Below, in pieces: positions 8,653-17,235 of a stretch of 64,000 nt of DNA. The position numbers and the translations under genes were made by a program. This stretch comes from Pseudomonas sp. GM41(2012) (GTDB lineage Bacteria; Pseudomonadota; Gammaproteobacteria; Pseudomonadales; Pseudomonadaceae): contig NZ_AKJN02000006.1 of the NCBI RefSeq assembly GCF_000282315.2, positions 310,001 to 374,000 of the forward strand. The letters are read 5' to 3'. Position 1 is the stretch's first letter. Every line of letters starts with the position of its first letter. The notes beneath the pieces are model-generated. The model saw nothing but the letters and a program-made list of their open reading frames with translations. It had not been told where the DNA came from and did no database searches.

Positions 8653-9860
8653 CACTTCGCCTGTCCAAACGCGTTCAGCGCGTCTCGCTGTCGGCCAATG
8701 CCGCCGCGAAATCCCAAGCCACGGCGTTGCGTGATGCCGGTCGCGACATTCTCGACCTGACCACCGGCGAGCCGGATTTCGACACCCCCGAACACATCAA
8801 GCAGGCCGCTTATGCCGCCATCGCCGCCGGTGCCACCAAGTACACCCCGACGCCGGGCGTAACAGCCTTGCGTGTCGCCGTGCAACGCAAACTCCAGCAG
8901 GAAAACCGTCTGGACTATCCGCTGGAATCGATCGTGATCGCTAACGGGGCGAAGCAGATCATCTTCAATGCCTTCGCCGCGACCCTCGACGACGGCGATG
9001 AAGTGCTGGTGCCGACGCCGTACTGGCCGTCCTTCCCCGACAGCGTGCGCTTCAATGGCGGCGAGCCGGTGTTTATCGAGTGCGCACTGGCGCAGGGCTG
9101 CAAGCTCACCGCAGAACAGCTGCAGCAACACATCGGCGAGCGGACTCGCTGGCTGATTCTCAATGGCCCCGGCAACCCCAGCGGCGCGGTGTACAGCGCG
9201 GCCGAATTGCAAGCCTTGGCCGAGGTGCTGCGTCGCCATCCGCAGGTGCTGATTCTGCTGGATGAACTCTACGAACATATCCGCTTTGACGGTCAGCCGG
9301 CGCAGAGCCTGCTCAATATCGCGCCGGACTTGCAGCCGCGCTGCCTGCTGGTGGGCGGGGTGTCGAAGACGTATGCCATGACCGGCTGGCGTATCGGTTT
9401 CGGAGCCGGGCCGCAAGTGCTGACTAATGCCATGGCGGTCGTGCAATCGCAATCCACGTCGGGGGCTTCTTCAGTGGGACAAGCTGCGGCGTTGGCGGCC
9501 TTCGAGGGTGGCCTGGATTTCTTGCCAGAGCAGGTCGCGGCCTATCAGCAACGCCGGGATTTACTGGTGAGCGCCTTACGAAAAGTGGAAGGTCTCGAGG
9601 TGCTCGAACCTCAAGGTGGTTTCTTTGTGTTTGTGCGCTGCGCCGGGTTGCTGGGGCGTTATCGTCCGGACGGCGTATGCCTTAACAGTGACGCCGATGT
9701 CGTGGCGTATTTGCTGGAGGAGGGCGTGGCCGGTGTGGCGGGCAGCGCTTACGGTTTGTCGCCGTGGTTTCGCCTGTCCATCGCCACGGCAACCGACAGC
9801 GTTGCCGAAGCCGGGCGTCGCATCGCTCACGCCTGCGCGCAATTGCGGGGCGAACCATGA
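8649..9860 (+). CDS. Class I pyridoxal-phosphate aminotransferase
   Basis: 403 residues of aspartate-aminotransferase fold type I. Lys240 in GGVSKTYAMTGWRIG is the Schiff-base lysine, NGPGNPSG (172-179) contacts the cofactor, and LDELYEH (204-210) supplies the Asp that pairs with the pyridine nitrogen. Family members transaminate aspartate, aromatic or sulfur amino acids and some also perform beta-elimination. Beside a 2-hydroxyacid dehydrogenase it would interconvert an amino acid, its 2-oxo acid and the hydroxy acid. It is coupled to both neighbours by 4-base overlaps. Confidence 0.87.
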   Translation: MTLRLSKRVQRVSLSANAAAKSQATALRDAGRDILDLTTGEPDFDTPEHIKQAAYAAIAAGATKYTPTPGVTALRVAVQRKLQQENRLDYPLESIVIANGAKQIIFNAFAATLDDGDEVLVPTPYWPSFPDSVRFNGGEPVFIECALAQGCKLTAEQLQQHIGERTRWLILNGPGNPSGAVYSAAELQALAEVLRRHPQVLILLDELYEHIRFDGQPAQSLLNIAPDLQPRCLLVGGVSKTYAMTGWRIGFGAGPQVLTNAMAVVQSQSTSGASSVGQAAALAAFEGGLDFLPEQVAAYQQRRDLLVSALRKVEGLEVLEPQGGFFVFVRCAGLLGRYRPDGVCLNSDADVVAYLLEEGVAGVAGSAYGLSPWFRLSIATATDSVAEAGRRIAHACAQLRGEP

Positions 9861-10591
9861 GTCATTGGCTGGAGCTTTTCGTCCACTGGACCGCCGGGAT
9901 CGGCCTGAACTACGGTTTTCTGCTGGACGCCTACCAACGCGGAACCCTGGAGCAGGGCGCGTTGACCACGGTGCTGCTGTGCTTGTTCACCATTGTCGGC
10001 AGCCTGCTGGCGGGCGTCGGATTGGCGGCGATGCTGACCTCTGGAAAACCCTGGCTGGCGAAACCGGCACGCCTATTTGTTGAGGTCACCCGCAACACGC
10101 CGACGCTGGTGCAGCTGTATTGCGCCTTCCTGGTGCTGAACATGTTGCTGACTCAAGCCGTCGGCGCGGCCAACCCGCTGACGCCGTTCGCCTGGGTGGT
10201 GATCGTGATCTCGTTGCACAAGGGCGCTTTCCATGCCGAGGCCTTGCGCGCCGGCATCGAGGCGGTGCCGACCGTGACGCTGGAGGCGGCCAGTTCGCTG
10301 GCGTTCAGCAGTCGTCAGTTGCTGTGGAATGTGCAACTGCCATTGGCCCTGCGTTTTGCCTTGCCGTCGCTGATCAACAACCTGATCGACCTGGTGAAAA
10401 TGACGGCCGTGGCTTCGGCCATTGCCGTGGGGGACATCACCTACGCGGCGATCATGATCTGGACCCAAAGCGACAACGTGTTGGAGCTGATGATTCTGAT
10501 CCTGAGCTTTTTCGGCCTGCTGAGTTTTATCGTCAATTGCGTGGGGCGCTACCTTGAAGCGCGCCTGAGGATGCCCGGCTATGGCCATTGA
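9857..10591 (+). CDS. ABC transporter permease, polar amino acid type (1)
   Basis: 244 residues starting MSHWLELFVHW at the ATG that overlaps the aminotransferase stop. Several membrane helices are evident, and the conserved EAA loop reads EALRAGIEAVPTVTLEAASSL before SLINNLIDLVKMTAVASAIAVGD. This is the HisM/GlnP family of inner-membrane permeases, which pair with a second permease and an ATPase. The next gene overlaps it by 11 bases and encodes the partner. Confidence 0.87.
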   Translation: MSHWLELFVHWTAGIGLNYGFLLDAYQRGTLEQGALTTVLLCLFTIVGSLLAGVGLAAMLTSGKPWLAKPARLFVEVTRNTPTLVQLYCAFLVLNMLLTQAVGAANPLTPFAWVVIVISLHKGAFHAEALRAGIEAVPTVTLEAASSLAFSSRQLLWNVQLPLALRFALPSLINNLIDLVKMTAVASAIAVGDITYAAIMIWTQSDNVLELMILILSFFGLLSFIVNCVGRYLEARLRMPGYGH

Positions 10592-11369
10592 ATCGACCGT
10601 CAGTGCACCGCTGGCCTGGCCTCGGCGACATGTCGGCAAGTTGCTGTTATTGGTGTGCGTCGTACTGTTGCTGGTGTATTTCGCTCCGCAAAGCCCGGTG
10701 TTCAAGGCCTTGTTGCAATGGTCGCCGGCGCTGGCCGTAGGCTTTGGTCAAAACATTCTGATCAGCCTCGTCGCCATCGGCCTGGGGTCGTTGCTGGGGC
10801 TGTTGGTCGGCGCGTTGGCGCTATCGCCACTTCGACTGCTGCGCTTGCCGGCGCGGATCTGGGTGCAGATTTTCCGCAATGCACCGTGGCTGGTGCTGAT
10901 CTATTTCACTACCTACGTGTTCCCGTTCGAGATCCACATCGGCAGTGCCTATGTCTCGTTCCCGGACTGGGTCAAGGTCACCCTCGGCCTGGCCTTGCCG
11001 GCGAGTGCCAACGTGGCGGAAATCTTCCGTGGCGCCATCGCCTCGATCCCCAGCACCCAATGGGAAGCCGCGCGTTCCCTGGCGTTCACTCGCGGGCAGA
11101 TTTTCCGTTCGATCATCCTGCCGCAGTGCTTCAAGCGCATGTTGCCGCCGTGGATGAACCTGTACGCGGTGATCACCATGGGCACCGCGCTGGCGTCCCT
11201 GGTGGGCGTGCATGACGTGATCGACACCGCACAAATCGCCAGCAACACCGTGAACATGACCGGTTTCACCGTGGTGATTTACCTGAGCCTGTTGGTGCTG
11301 TTCTTTGCCTATTGCTACCCGATTTCCCGACTCACCCAACGCCTGGAGCGACGTTATGCCTTCTACTGA
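10581..11369 (+). CDS. ABC transporter permease, polar amino acid type (2)
   Basis: 262 residues of the same permease family as the preceding gene. There is a hydrophobic N-terminal helix (LLLLVCVVLLLVYF), and the EAA motif appears as EIFRGAIASIPSTQWEAARSL followed by QCFKRMLPPWMNLY. It is expected to form a heterodimeric channel with the product of 9857-10591. Its 3' end overlaps the ATPase gene by 14 bases, so the three transporter genes are tightly coupled. Confidence 0.87.
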   Translation: MAIESTVSAPLAWPRRHVGKLLLLVCVVLLLVYFAPQSPVFKALLQWSPALAVGFGQNILISLVAIGLGSLLGLLVGALALSPLRLLRLPARIWVQIFRNAPWLVLIYFTTYVFPFEIHIGSAYVSFPDWVKVTLGLALPASANVAEIFRGAIASIPSTQWEAARSLAFTRGQIFRSIILPQCFKRMLPPWMNLYAVITMGTALASLVGVHDVIDTAQIASNTVNMTGFTVVIYLSLLVLFFAYCYPISRLTQRLERRYAFY

Positions 11370-12192
11370 AACCGTCGCCGAGCCTTTGGTCAGACTGCGC
11401 GACCTGCACCTGTCGTTTGGCAATAACCCGGTGCTCAAAGGCATCGACCTCGACGTGCACCGCGGCCAGGCCGTGTCGATCATCGGCCCGTCCGGCTCCG
11501 GAAAATCGACCATCCTGCGCTGCATCACTGGCCTGTTGCAGCCTCAACGCGGCAGCATCCGTGTTGGCACGACCGAGGTTCATACCCTGGCCCAGGAAGC
11601 CCAGCGCATCGAGTTGCGCAAGCGTGTCGGGTTTGTGTTCCAGCAGTACAACCTGTTCCCGCATTTGTCGGTGCTGGAGAACCTGGTGATTGCCCCGCGC
11701 AAGGTGCTGGGGCGCAACCGGATCGACGCCGAGAAAGACGCCCGCGCCTTGTTGGCCAAGGTGCGGATGGAGCACAAGGCCGATGCCTATCCGGGTCAGC
11801 TCTCAGGCGGTCAGCAACAACGGGTGGCGATTGCCCGCGCCCTGGCGATGCGCCCGGAACTGATTCTGTTTGATGAGGTGACCTCGGCCCTCGACCCGGA
11901 AACCGTCGGCGAGGTGCTGACGGTGATTCGCGAGCTGACCGAAGAGGGCATGACCTGCGTGCTGGTCACCCACGAAATGCGTTTCGCCGAAGAGATCAGC
12001 GACATCGTCTACTTCACTGAAAACGGCGTGATCGTCGAGCACGGCAGTGCCGCGCAAATCTTTCAGCACCCCACCAGCGAGCGCACCCAGGAGTTTTTGC
12101 GTCACGCACTGGGTGATCCGGGGCGCCGGCCGCCCATCGCCAATGATCCGTATCTGTTGACTAACCTGAGTCGCTACAGCCTGTCCGTCTAA
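11356..12192 (+). CDS. ABC transporter ATP-binding protein, polar amino acid type
   Basis: 278 residues from ATG 11356, inside the end of the permease gene. The Walker A motif is GPSGSGKS (44-51), the Q-loop is FVFQQYNLFP, the signature is LSGGQQQR, Walker B is LILFDEVTSALDP, and the switch His is in VLVTHEM. It matches the GlnQ/HisP family in length apart from a C-terminal tail of about 25 residues. It energises the importer formed with the two permeases and the two periplasmic proteins. It is cytosolic and membrane-associated. Confidence 0.9.
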   Translation: MPSTETVAEPLVRLRDLHLSFGNNPVLKGIDLDVHRGQAVSIIGPSGSGKSTILRCITGLLQPQRGSIRVGTTEVHTLAQEAQRIELRKRVGFVFQQYNLFPHLSVLENLVIAPRKVLGRNRIDAEKDARALLAKVRMEHKADAYPGQLSGGQQQRVAIARALAMRPELILFDEVTSALDPETVGEVLTVIRELTEEGMTCVLVTHEMRFAEEISDIVYFTENGVIVEHGSAAQIFQHPTSERTQEFLRHALGDPGRRPPIANDPYLLTNLSRYSLSV

Positions 12193-12209
12193 TACCGAGG
12201 AGCCTGTTC

Positions 12210-12806
12210 ATGAGTACCGTTAACCGTGCCGCCGTCATCGAGGATTTCCTGAAGAAAATCCGCGTCATCCATCAACGGGGCGTCGACCGTGCCGCGCTGG
12301 TGGAAATCGTGTCCTTGCTCGAAGCCCTGGCCGAGCGCCGCGATCTGTTCAATTTCGACGAGTTCCCCGCACCGGTACCGGGGCAGGGCAGCACCGCGTT
12401 CCGCTACCGTCTCAATGACGATGGCGACACGCCGACGCTGTACCTGAACTCGCTGTTACCGGGCAAAAGCACGATCCCGCACAACCATGAAACCTGGGCG
12501 ATCATCAGTGCCGTCGAAGGCCAGGAAATCAACTACGTCTACCGCCGTGATGACGACGGCCGCGAGCCCGGTTTCACCACCTTGCACCTGGAAAAGGAAG
12601 TGATCGTGCAACCGGGCACCTCCATCTCGTTTCTTGGCGAAGACCTGCATGGCATTCGTGTCGAAGGCGAGCAGGCGACCCTGCATTTCCACCTGTACGG
12701 TTTGCCGCTGGAGTCCCTCAACGGCCGTTACGGCGTCGAAGCCGACGGTCGCATCCTCAATTACAACGCCTCGCAAATGGCGCCGTCGATCAAGGCCTAC
12801 GCATGA
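12210..12806 (+). CDS. Cysteine dioxygenase-like cupin (thiol dioxygenase family)
   Basis: 198 residues of the cysteine dioxygenase type I fold. The iron-binding His triad is visible as His91 and His93 (TIPHNHETWAI) and His147 (LGEDLHGIRV), with the C-terminal LHFHLYG strand. Bacterial relatives oxidise cysteine, 3-mercaptopropionate or mercaptosuccinate to the sulfinate with O2. Which thiol is used here cannot be read from the sequence. The gene is 17 bases after the ATPase, preceded by CGAGGAG, and overlaps the GST gene by ATGA. In P. aeruginosa, as I recall, a related dioxygenase gene also sits next to a multi-rhodanese gene. Confidence 0.82.
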   Translation: MSTVNRAAVIEDFLKKIRVIHQRGVDRAALVEIVSLLEALAERRDLFNFDEFPAPVPGQGSTAFRYRLNDDGDTPTLYLNSLLPGKSTIPHNHETWAIISAVEGQEINYVYRRDDDGREPGFTTLHLEKEVIVQPGTSISFLGEDLHGIRVEGEQATLHFHLYGLPLESLNGRYGVEADGRILNYNASQMAPSIKAYA

Positions 12807-13459
12807 TCGATCTGTATTACTGGCCGACTGGCAATGGCTTGAAGATCGGCATCCTGCTGGAAGAGCTGGAGCTTGAGTACCGCCTGCTGCCGGTCAACAT
12901 CCGTGAAGGCGAGCAGAAGCAGGCAGCGTTCCAACGCATCAGCGCCAATGGGCGGATTCCGGCGATTGTCGACCATGCGCCGCAGGGCTTAAGCGAGCCG
13001 CTGAGCCTGTTTGAGTCCGGTGCCATCCTCAATTACCTGGCCGACAAGGCCGGGCGTTTTCTTCCGGCAGCGGGCAGTGCCGAGCGGCAAAAAGTGCAGG
13101 AATGGCTGTTCTGGCAGGTGGGGCATATCACCCCGTACCTGAGCCAGTTGCAGCTGTTCAAGGAGAAGGCGCCCGAACCGATTGCGTTCGCCCTGGACTT
13201 GCTCAATGCCGAAGCGACGCGGCTGTATCGGGTGCTGGAAACGCGTCTGTCTGACGTGCTGTTTGTGGCGGGCGATTACTCCATCGCCGACATGGCTATT
13301 TTTCCGTGGATTCAACCGTTGCGACAGGGCCAGGACCTGGCGGATTTCCCGCACATCCATGCCTGGCGCGAACGCCTCAAGGCCCGACCGGCCATTCAGC
13401 GCGCGTATGCCAAAGGCCGGGAAGTCGCGGCCAATGAGCGCTCTCTGGCGCTTCAATAA
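12803..13459 (+). CDS. Glutathione S-transferase-like protein (YfcG/YghU-like)
   Basis: 218 residues. The N-terminal thioredoxin-like domain (1-85) has YYWPTGNGLKIGILLEEL, the TxNGxK-type motif of nu-class and Ure2-like enzymes, and a glutathione-binding FESGAILNYLADK. An all-helical C-terminal domain contains the N-capping DYSIADMAIFPWI. Such enzymes often have disulfide reductase activity toward glutathione or mixed disulfides. In this operon it could reduce disulfides of the transported sulfur compound (inference). It is coupled to the dioxygenase gene by a 4-base overlap. Confidence 0.82.
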   Translation: MIDLYYWPTGNGLKIGILLEELELEYRLLPVNIREGEQKQAAFQRISANGRIPAIVDHAPQGLSEPLSLFESGAILNYLADKAGRFLPAAGSAERQKVQEWLFWQVGHITPYLSQLQLFKEKAPEPIAFALDLLNAEATRLYRVLETRLSDVLFVAGDYSIADMAIFPWIQPLRQGQDLADFPHIHAWRERLKARPAIQRAYAKGREVAANERSLALQ

Positions 13460-13482
13460 CTCTTTTTTCAAACGGGACTCCC

Positions 13483-16236
13483 ATGAGCCAGACCGTAACT
13501 CCAGGGCAACTGCAGCAGTGGCTGTTCGACGGGCAGGAAATTGCCCTGTTTGACGTGCGCGAGCATGGCCAATATGGCGAAGCCCATCTGTTTTTCGGGG
13601 TGAACTTGCCCTATAGCCGTCTGGAGCTGGAGGTCCGGCGTCTGGCGCCGAACCCTCAGGTCCGGCTGGTGATCTACGACCGGGACGGCGGGGATGTCGC
13701 GGCGCGTTCAGCGCAGCGTTTGCAGGTGCTTGGGTATAGCCACGTGCATGTGCTCGACGGTGGTGCCGATGGTTGGCAGGCTGCCGGGTTGCAGCTGTTT
13801 GCCGGGGTGCATGTGCCTTCCAAGGCGTTCGGTGAATTGGTCGAAGAGGCCAGCCATACGCCGCATGTCACCGCGCAGCAACTGGCCGAATGGCAACGCC
13901 GGGGCGAGCCGCTGGTGGTACTCGACGGTCGGCCGTTCGATGAGTACCGCAAGATGACCATTCCCGGCTCGGTGTGCTGCCCGAATGGCGAGCTGGGTTA
14001 TCGCGTCCACGATCTGGTGCCGGACGAAAGCACGCCGATCGTGGTCAATTGTGCCGGTCGGACCCGCAGCATTATCGGCGCCCAGACGTTAATCAATCTG
14101 GGGTTGAAAAACCCGATCTACGCGCTGGAAAACGGCACTCAGGGTTGGTACCTGGAAGATTTTCAGCTGGAACATGGCAGCACCCGACGGTACGCCGAGG
14201 AAGTGTCGACTGACACGTTGCCGGGGCAGCGACTCGCTGCTGAGCAACTGGCGGAGCGGGCCGGGGTGAAGACCATTGAGGTGGCGCAGGTCGAGCAATG
14301 GGCCAAGGAGGCTGGTCGCAGCCTGTTTTTGTGCGATGTGCGCACCGCCGAGGAATTTGCTGCGGGCAGTCTGGCCTGTGCGCAACACACGCCGGGCGGG
14401 CAGTTGATTCAATCCACCGATCTGTATGTCGGCGTGCGTCAGGCGCGGTTGGTACTGTTCGACAGTGATGGCGTGCGTGCACCGATTGTTGCCAGTTGGT
14501 TGCGGCAGCTGGGGCATGAGGCCTATGTGCTGGCAGGTGGAGTGAGCAGCAATCTGGTGCTGCCTGCGCTTGAGGTGATCGCTCACGAGGCGTTGCCATT
14601 GATCACGGCGCGGGCCTTGGCCGATGCGCTGAAGGATGACGCGGTCGCACTGATTGACCTGCGACCGAGCATGACTTATCGCAAGGGCCATATCGCCGGG
14701 TCGCGCTGGTCGATTCGCTCGTTGCTGGCGTCTGAAGTGGCCGGTGAGCAGCGGCCACTGGTGTTGGTCGCCGATGATCCGCGGCTGGCCGCTTTCGCGG
14801 CGCTGGAATTACCCGAGGCTCAGCGTCTGCACGTCCGGCTGCTGGAGGGTGGACTCGATGCCTGGCGTGCCGCGGGCCTCTCCGTGGAGGAATCCGCCCA
14901 TACACCGCCCGATCAGCAGTGCATCGATTTTCTGTTCTTCACCCATGACCGTCACGCCGGCAACAAGGACGCGGCGCGTCAGTATCTGGCCTGGGAAATC
15001 GGTTTGCTGGCGCAGATGAGCGACGACGAGATCGCCAGTCTCAAGCCGCTGTGCGTCACAGTGCCCCGCGATGCCCGGGTGCGTACGCGTCTGGTCCATT
15101 CGGCACGTACCGAACAGGGCAATGGCGGTCGGGCAGTCAACGTGCCGGTCACGCGGTTGAGCACGGTGCTGTTCGATAACCTGGCGCAAATGCGCGACGC
15201 CCGTGCTCGCCGTGATAGCGAGCGGGTCCTGAGCTATGGCGCCCGAGGCAATCCGACGGCCTTCGCCCTGGAAGATCTGGTGACGGAACTGGAGGGCGGT
15301 TACCGCACGCGCTTGTTCGGCACCGGGCTGGCGGCGATCGCGCAGACCTTCCTGGCCTACCTGCGGCCGGGCGATCACGTACTGATCAGCGACGCGGTGT
15401 ACGCGCCCGTGCGACGGCTGGCCCGGGAGTTTCTTCAGCGGTTCGGCATTCAGGTCAGCTACTTCGCGCCAGATGGCAGCGGTCTGCAAGCGCAACTGCA
15501 AGCCAACACCAAAATGGTCTACACCGAAGTGCCGGGCTCCTTGCTGTATGAACTGTGCGACTTGCCGGCCATCGCCGCCCTGTGCAAACCGCGAGGCATT
15601 CTCCTGGCCGTCGACAACACCTGGGGCTCGGGTTACCTGTATCGACCGCTGACCCTCGGTGCGGACATCTCGATCATGGCGTTGACCAAGTACCTGTGCG
15701 GTCACAGCGATGTGGTCATGGGCAGCGTCTGCACCCGGCAAGATGTCTGGCAGCCGCTGGCGTCAATGGGCGACACCTTTGGCGCTACCGTCAGCCCCGA
15801 TGACGCCTACCTGGTGCTGCGCGGCGCGCGAACCCTGGCACCGCGACTGGAAGTGCATGAGCGCCAGGCGCTTGAAATCGCTCATTGGCTGCAAGTGCAG
15901 CCGCAGGTGAAGCGGGTGTTTCATCCGGCGTTACCCGAGCATCCAGGTCACGATCTGTGGCAGCGCGATTTCAATGGCAGCAATGGTTTGTTGTCCTTTG
16001 AGCTGCTTGATGCGGACCCTCTCTACGTTGAACGCTTTATTGATTCGCTGCAGTTGTTTGGGCTTGGCGCTTCATGGGGTGGGTACGAAAGTCTGATTAC
16101 TGTTGCCGATACCACGGATCGCGACAGTGCTGCGGATCGTTCATTGAATCCGGTGTTGCGGTTGCATGTCGGGCTTGAGGACGTCGAGGCGTTGATTGAG
16201 GATCTGCAGCGTGGGTTTGCGGCGATGGATCACTAG
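13483..16236 (+). CDS. Four-rhodanese-domain / cystathionine beta-lyase (PLP) fusion protein
   Basis: 917 residues with no signal peptide. Four rhodanese-like domains lie at about 5-105, 128-230, 265-360 and 372-468. Only the second has an active-site Cys (Cys190 in VVNCAGRTRS). At the equivalent position the others have IYDRDGG, LFDSDGV and LVADDPR, so they look catalytically dead. A linker with HDRHAGNKDAARQYLAWEIG (490-507) follows, as I recall for multi-rhodanese sulfurtransferases. Residues 535-917 form a complete Cys/Met-metabolism PLP enzyme of the cystathionine beta-lyase type with Lys736 in MALTKYLCGHSD and FGTGLAAIAQTF (612-623). The pairing suggests a C-S lyase handing sulfur to a sulfurtransferase. 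It is the last gene of the operon, 23 bases after the GST gene. Confidence 0.85.
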   Translation: MSQTVTPGQLQQWLFDGQEIALFDVREHGQYGEAHLFFGVNLPYSRLELEVRRLAPNPQVRLVIYDRDGGDVAARSAQRLQVLGYSHVHVLDGGADGWQAAGLQLFAGVHVPSKAFGELVEEASHTPHVTAQQLAEWQRRGEPLVVLDGRPFDEYRKMTIPGSVCCPNGELGYRVHDLVPDESTPIVVNCAGRTRSIIGAQTLINLGLKNPIYALENGTQGWYLEDFQLEHGSTRRYAEEVSTDTLPGQRLAAEQLAERAGVKTIEVAQVEQWAKEAGRSLFLCDVRTAEEFAAGSLACAQHTPGGQLIQSTDLYVGVRQARLVLFDSDGVRAPIVASWLRQLGHEAYVLAGGVSSNLVLPALEVIAHEALPLITARALADALKDDAVALIDLRPSMTYRKGHIAGSRWSIRSLLASEVAGEQRPLVLVADDPRLAAFAALELPEAQRLHVRLLEGGLDAWRAAGLSVEESAHTPPDQQCIDFLFFTHDRHAGNKDAARQYLAWEIGLLAQMSDDEIASLKPLCVTVPRDARVRTRLVHSARTEQGNGGRAVNVPVTRLSTVLFDNLAQMRDARARRDSERVLSYGARGNPTAFALEDLVTELEGGYRTRLFGTGLAAIAQTFLAYLRPGDHVLISDAVYAPVRRLAREFLQRFGIQVSYFAPDGSGLQAQLQANTKMVYTEVPGSLLYELCDLPAIAALCKPRGILLAVDNTWGSGYLYRPLTLGADISIMALTKYLCGHSDVVMGSVCTRQDVWQPLASMGDTFGATVSPDDAYLVLRGARTLAPRLEVHERQALEIAHWLQVQPQVKRVFHPALPEHPGHDLWQRDFNGSNGLLSFELLDADPLYVERFIDSLQLFGLGASWGGYESLITVADTTDRDSAADRSLNPVLRLHVGLEDVEALIEDLQRGFAAMDH

Positions 16237-16251
16237 GTTTCACCGGGTGGG

Positions 16252-16999
16252 GTACATATCCGTTGCTGCGGTGATGGCGGCTGGCGGTTTCGCTCTTACA
16301 GCGACTCCCTTTTGCAGACGCCCAAAAGGAAGCAAAACGCTTTGCCCCTCCATTCGGTGCCTCGCTTAGGCTCGGCATGCCCTCACTCCGGCATTGCTCC
16401 GTGGGCCCGCCGCCATCGGCCATCCATGGCCGGGGGCGGCTACCGCGGCATCCTTGCCGCGGTGCCCACTGCGCAGAACCTGCGCTCGGCCTCTGGGAAA
16501 GGGGCAAGCAGATCAAGATCAAAAACCAGAGCCAAAGCCAAAGCCAAAGCAAAATCAACAGCTCCCGGCACTCACTGGTTCCTGTGGGAGCGAGCCTGCT
16601 CGCGAAAAACGTCAAGACACCGCGTTCATTCAGACAGCACGCGTAATCGTTCACGTCTTTCGCGAGCAGGCTCGCTCCCACAGGGGAATGCGTACGCTTG
16701 AAGAGACAGGTCGGCCGGTAGGCCGCCTCGCGGTGTTTTTGCGGTGCACGCCCCCTCGAGAGGCCGAGTGGAGGTTCTGCGCAGTGGGCAACCCGGCATG
16801 GATGCCGGGTTAGCCGCCCCCGGCCATGGATGGCCGATGGCGGCGGGCCCACGGAGCAGGACCGGAGCGAGGGCATGCCGAGCCACAGCGAGGCACCGAA
16901 CGACAGGGGCAAGAGCCCTTGGTTACTTGGGGCTCTTCCAAGTGACTCGCTGTAAAAGCGAAACCGATAGCCGCCGTAACCGCAAAAACGGATATGCAC
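16252..16999. repeat. Long intergenic inverted-repeat element, copy 1
   Basis: It begins GTACATATCCGTT and ends with the inverse ACGGATATGCAC. The two arms of about 280 bases are imperfect inverted copies, each containing GGCTCGGCATGCCCTC, a GGCCATCCATGGCC palindrome and a hairpin. The centre (16582-16683) holds a pair of inverted REP sequences (GTGGGAGCGAGCCTGCTCGCGA type). Open frames inside it are artefacts of GC-rich repeats, since they recur in both arms and in several frames. The remaining bases to 17235 are plain intergenic sequence upstream of rtcB, in which I found no clear promoter. Confidence 0.85.
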
Positions 17000-17235
17000 A
17001 CAAAAAACAAAACACAGCTCGGCGGCTGTTTTCTACGGTGTACCGAGCGCTACTCGGGCGACTCCCAGTAAATAAATTTATCCCCTTTCTTCCGCGAAGT
17101 AGGAAAATCAAATCAAAGCGCGTCGGCGGCTATACCTTTCCCAACAGGCGACCGCCAATGCTATTGCACCAACCTTTTTCACCCCAGGCGCCAGACCAAC
17201 GCCGAACAATCGGCCAAAAGAAAAGTATCAAAATC

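Noticed and set aside
16744..17235. N-terminal extension of RtcB through the repeat element
   Set aside because: It reads through repeat DNA; RtcB is complete at 408 residues from 17236.
17001..17235. Sigma-54 (RtcR-type) promoter for rtcB
   Set aside because: TTGCAC is present near 17164, but no GG lies at the required distance upstream.
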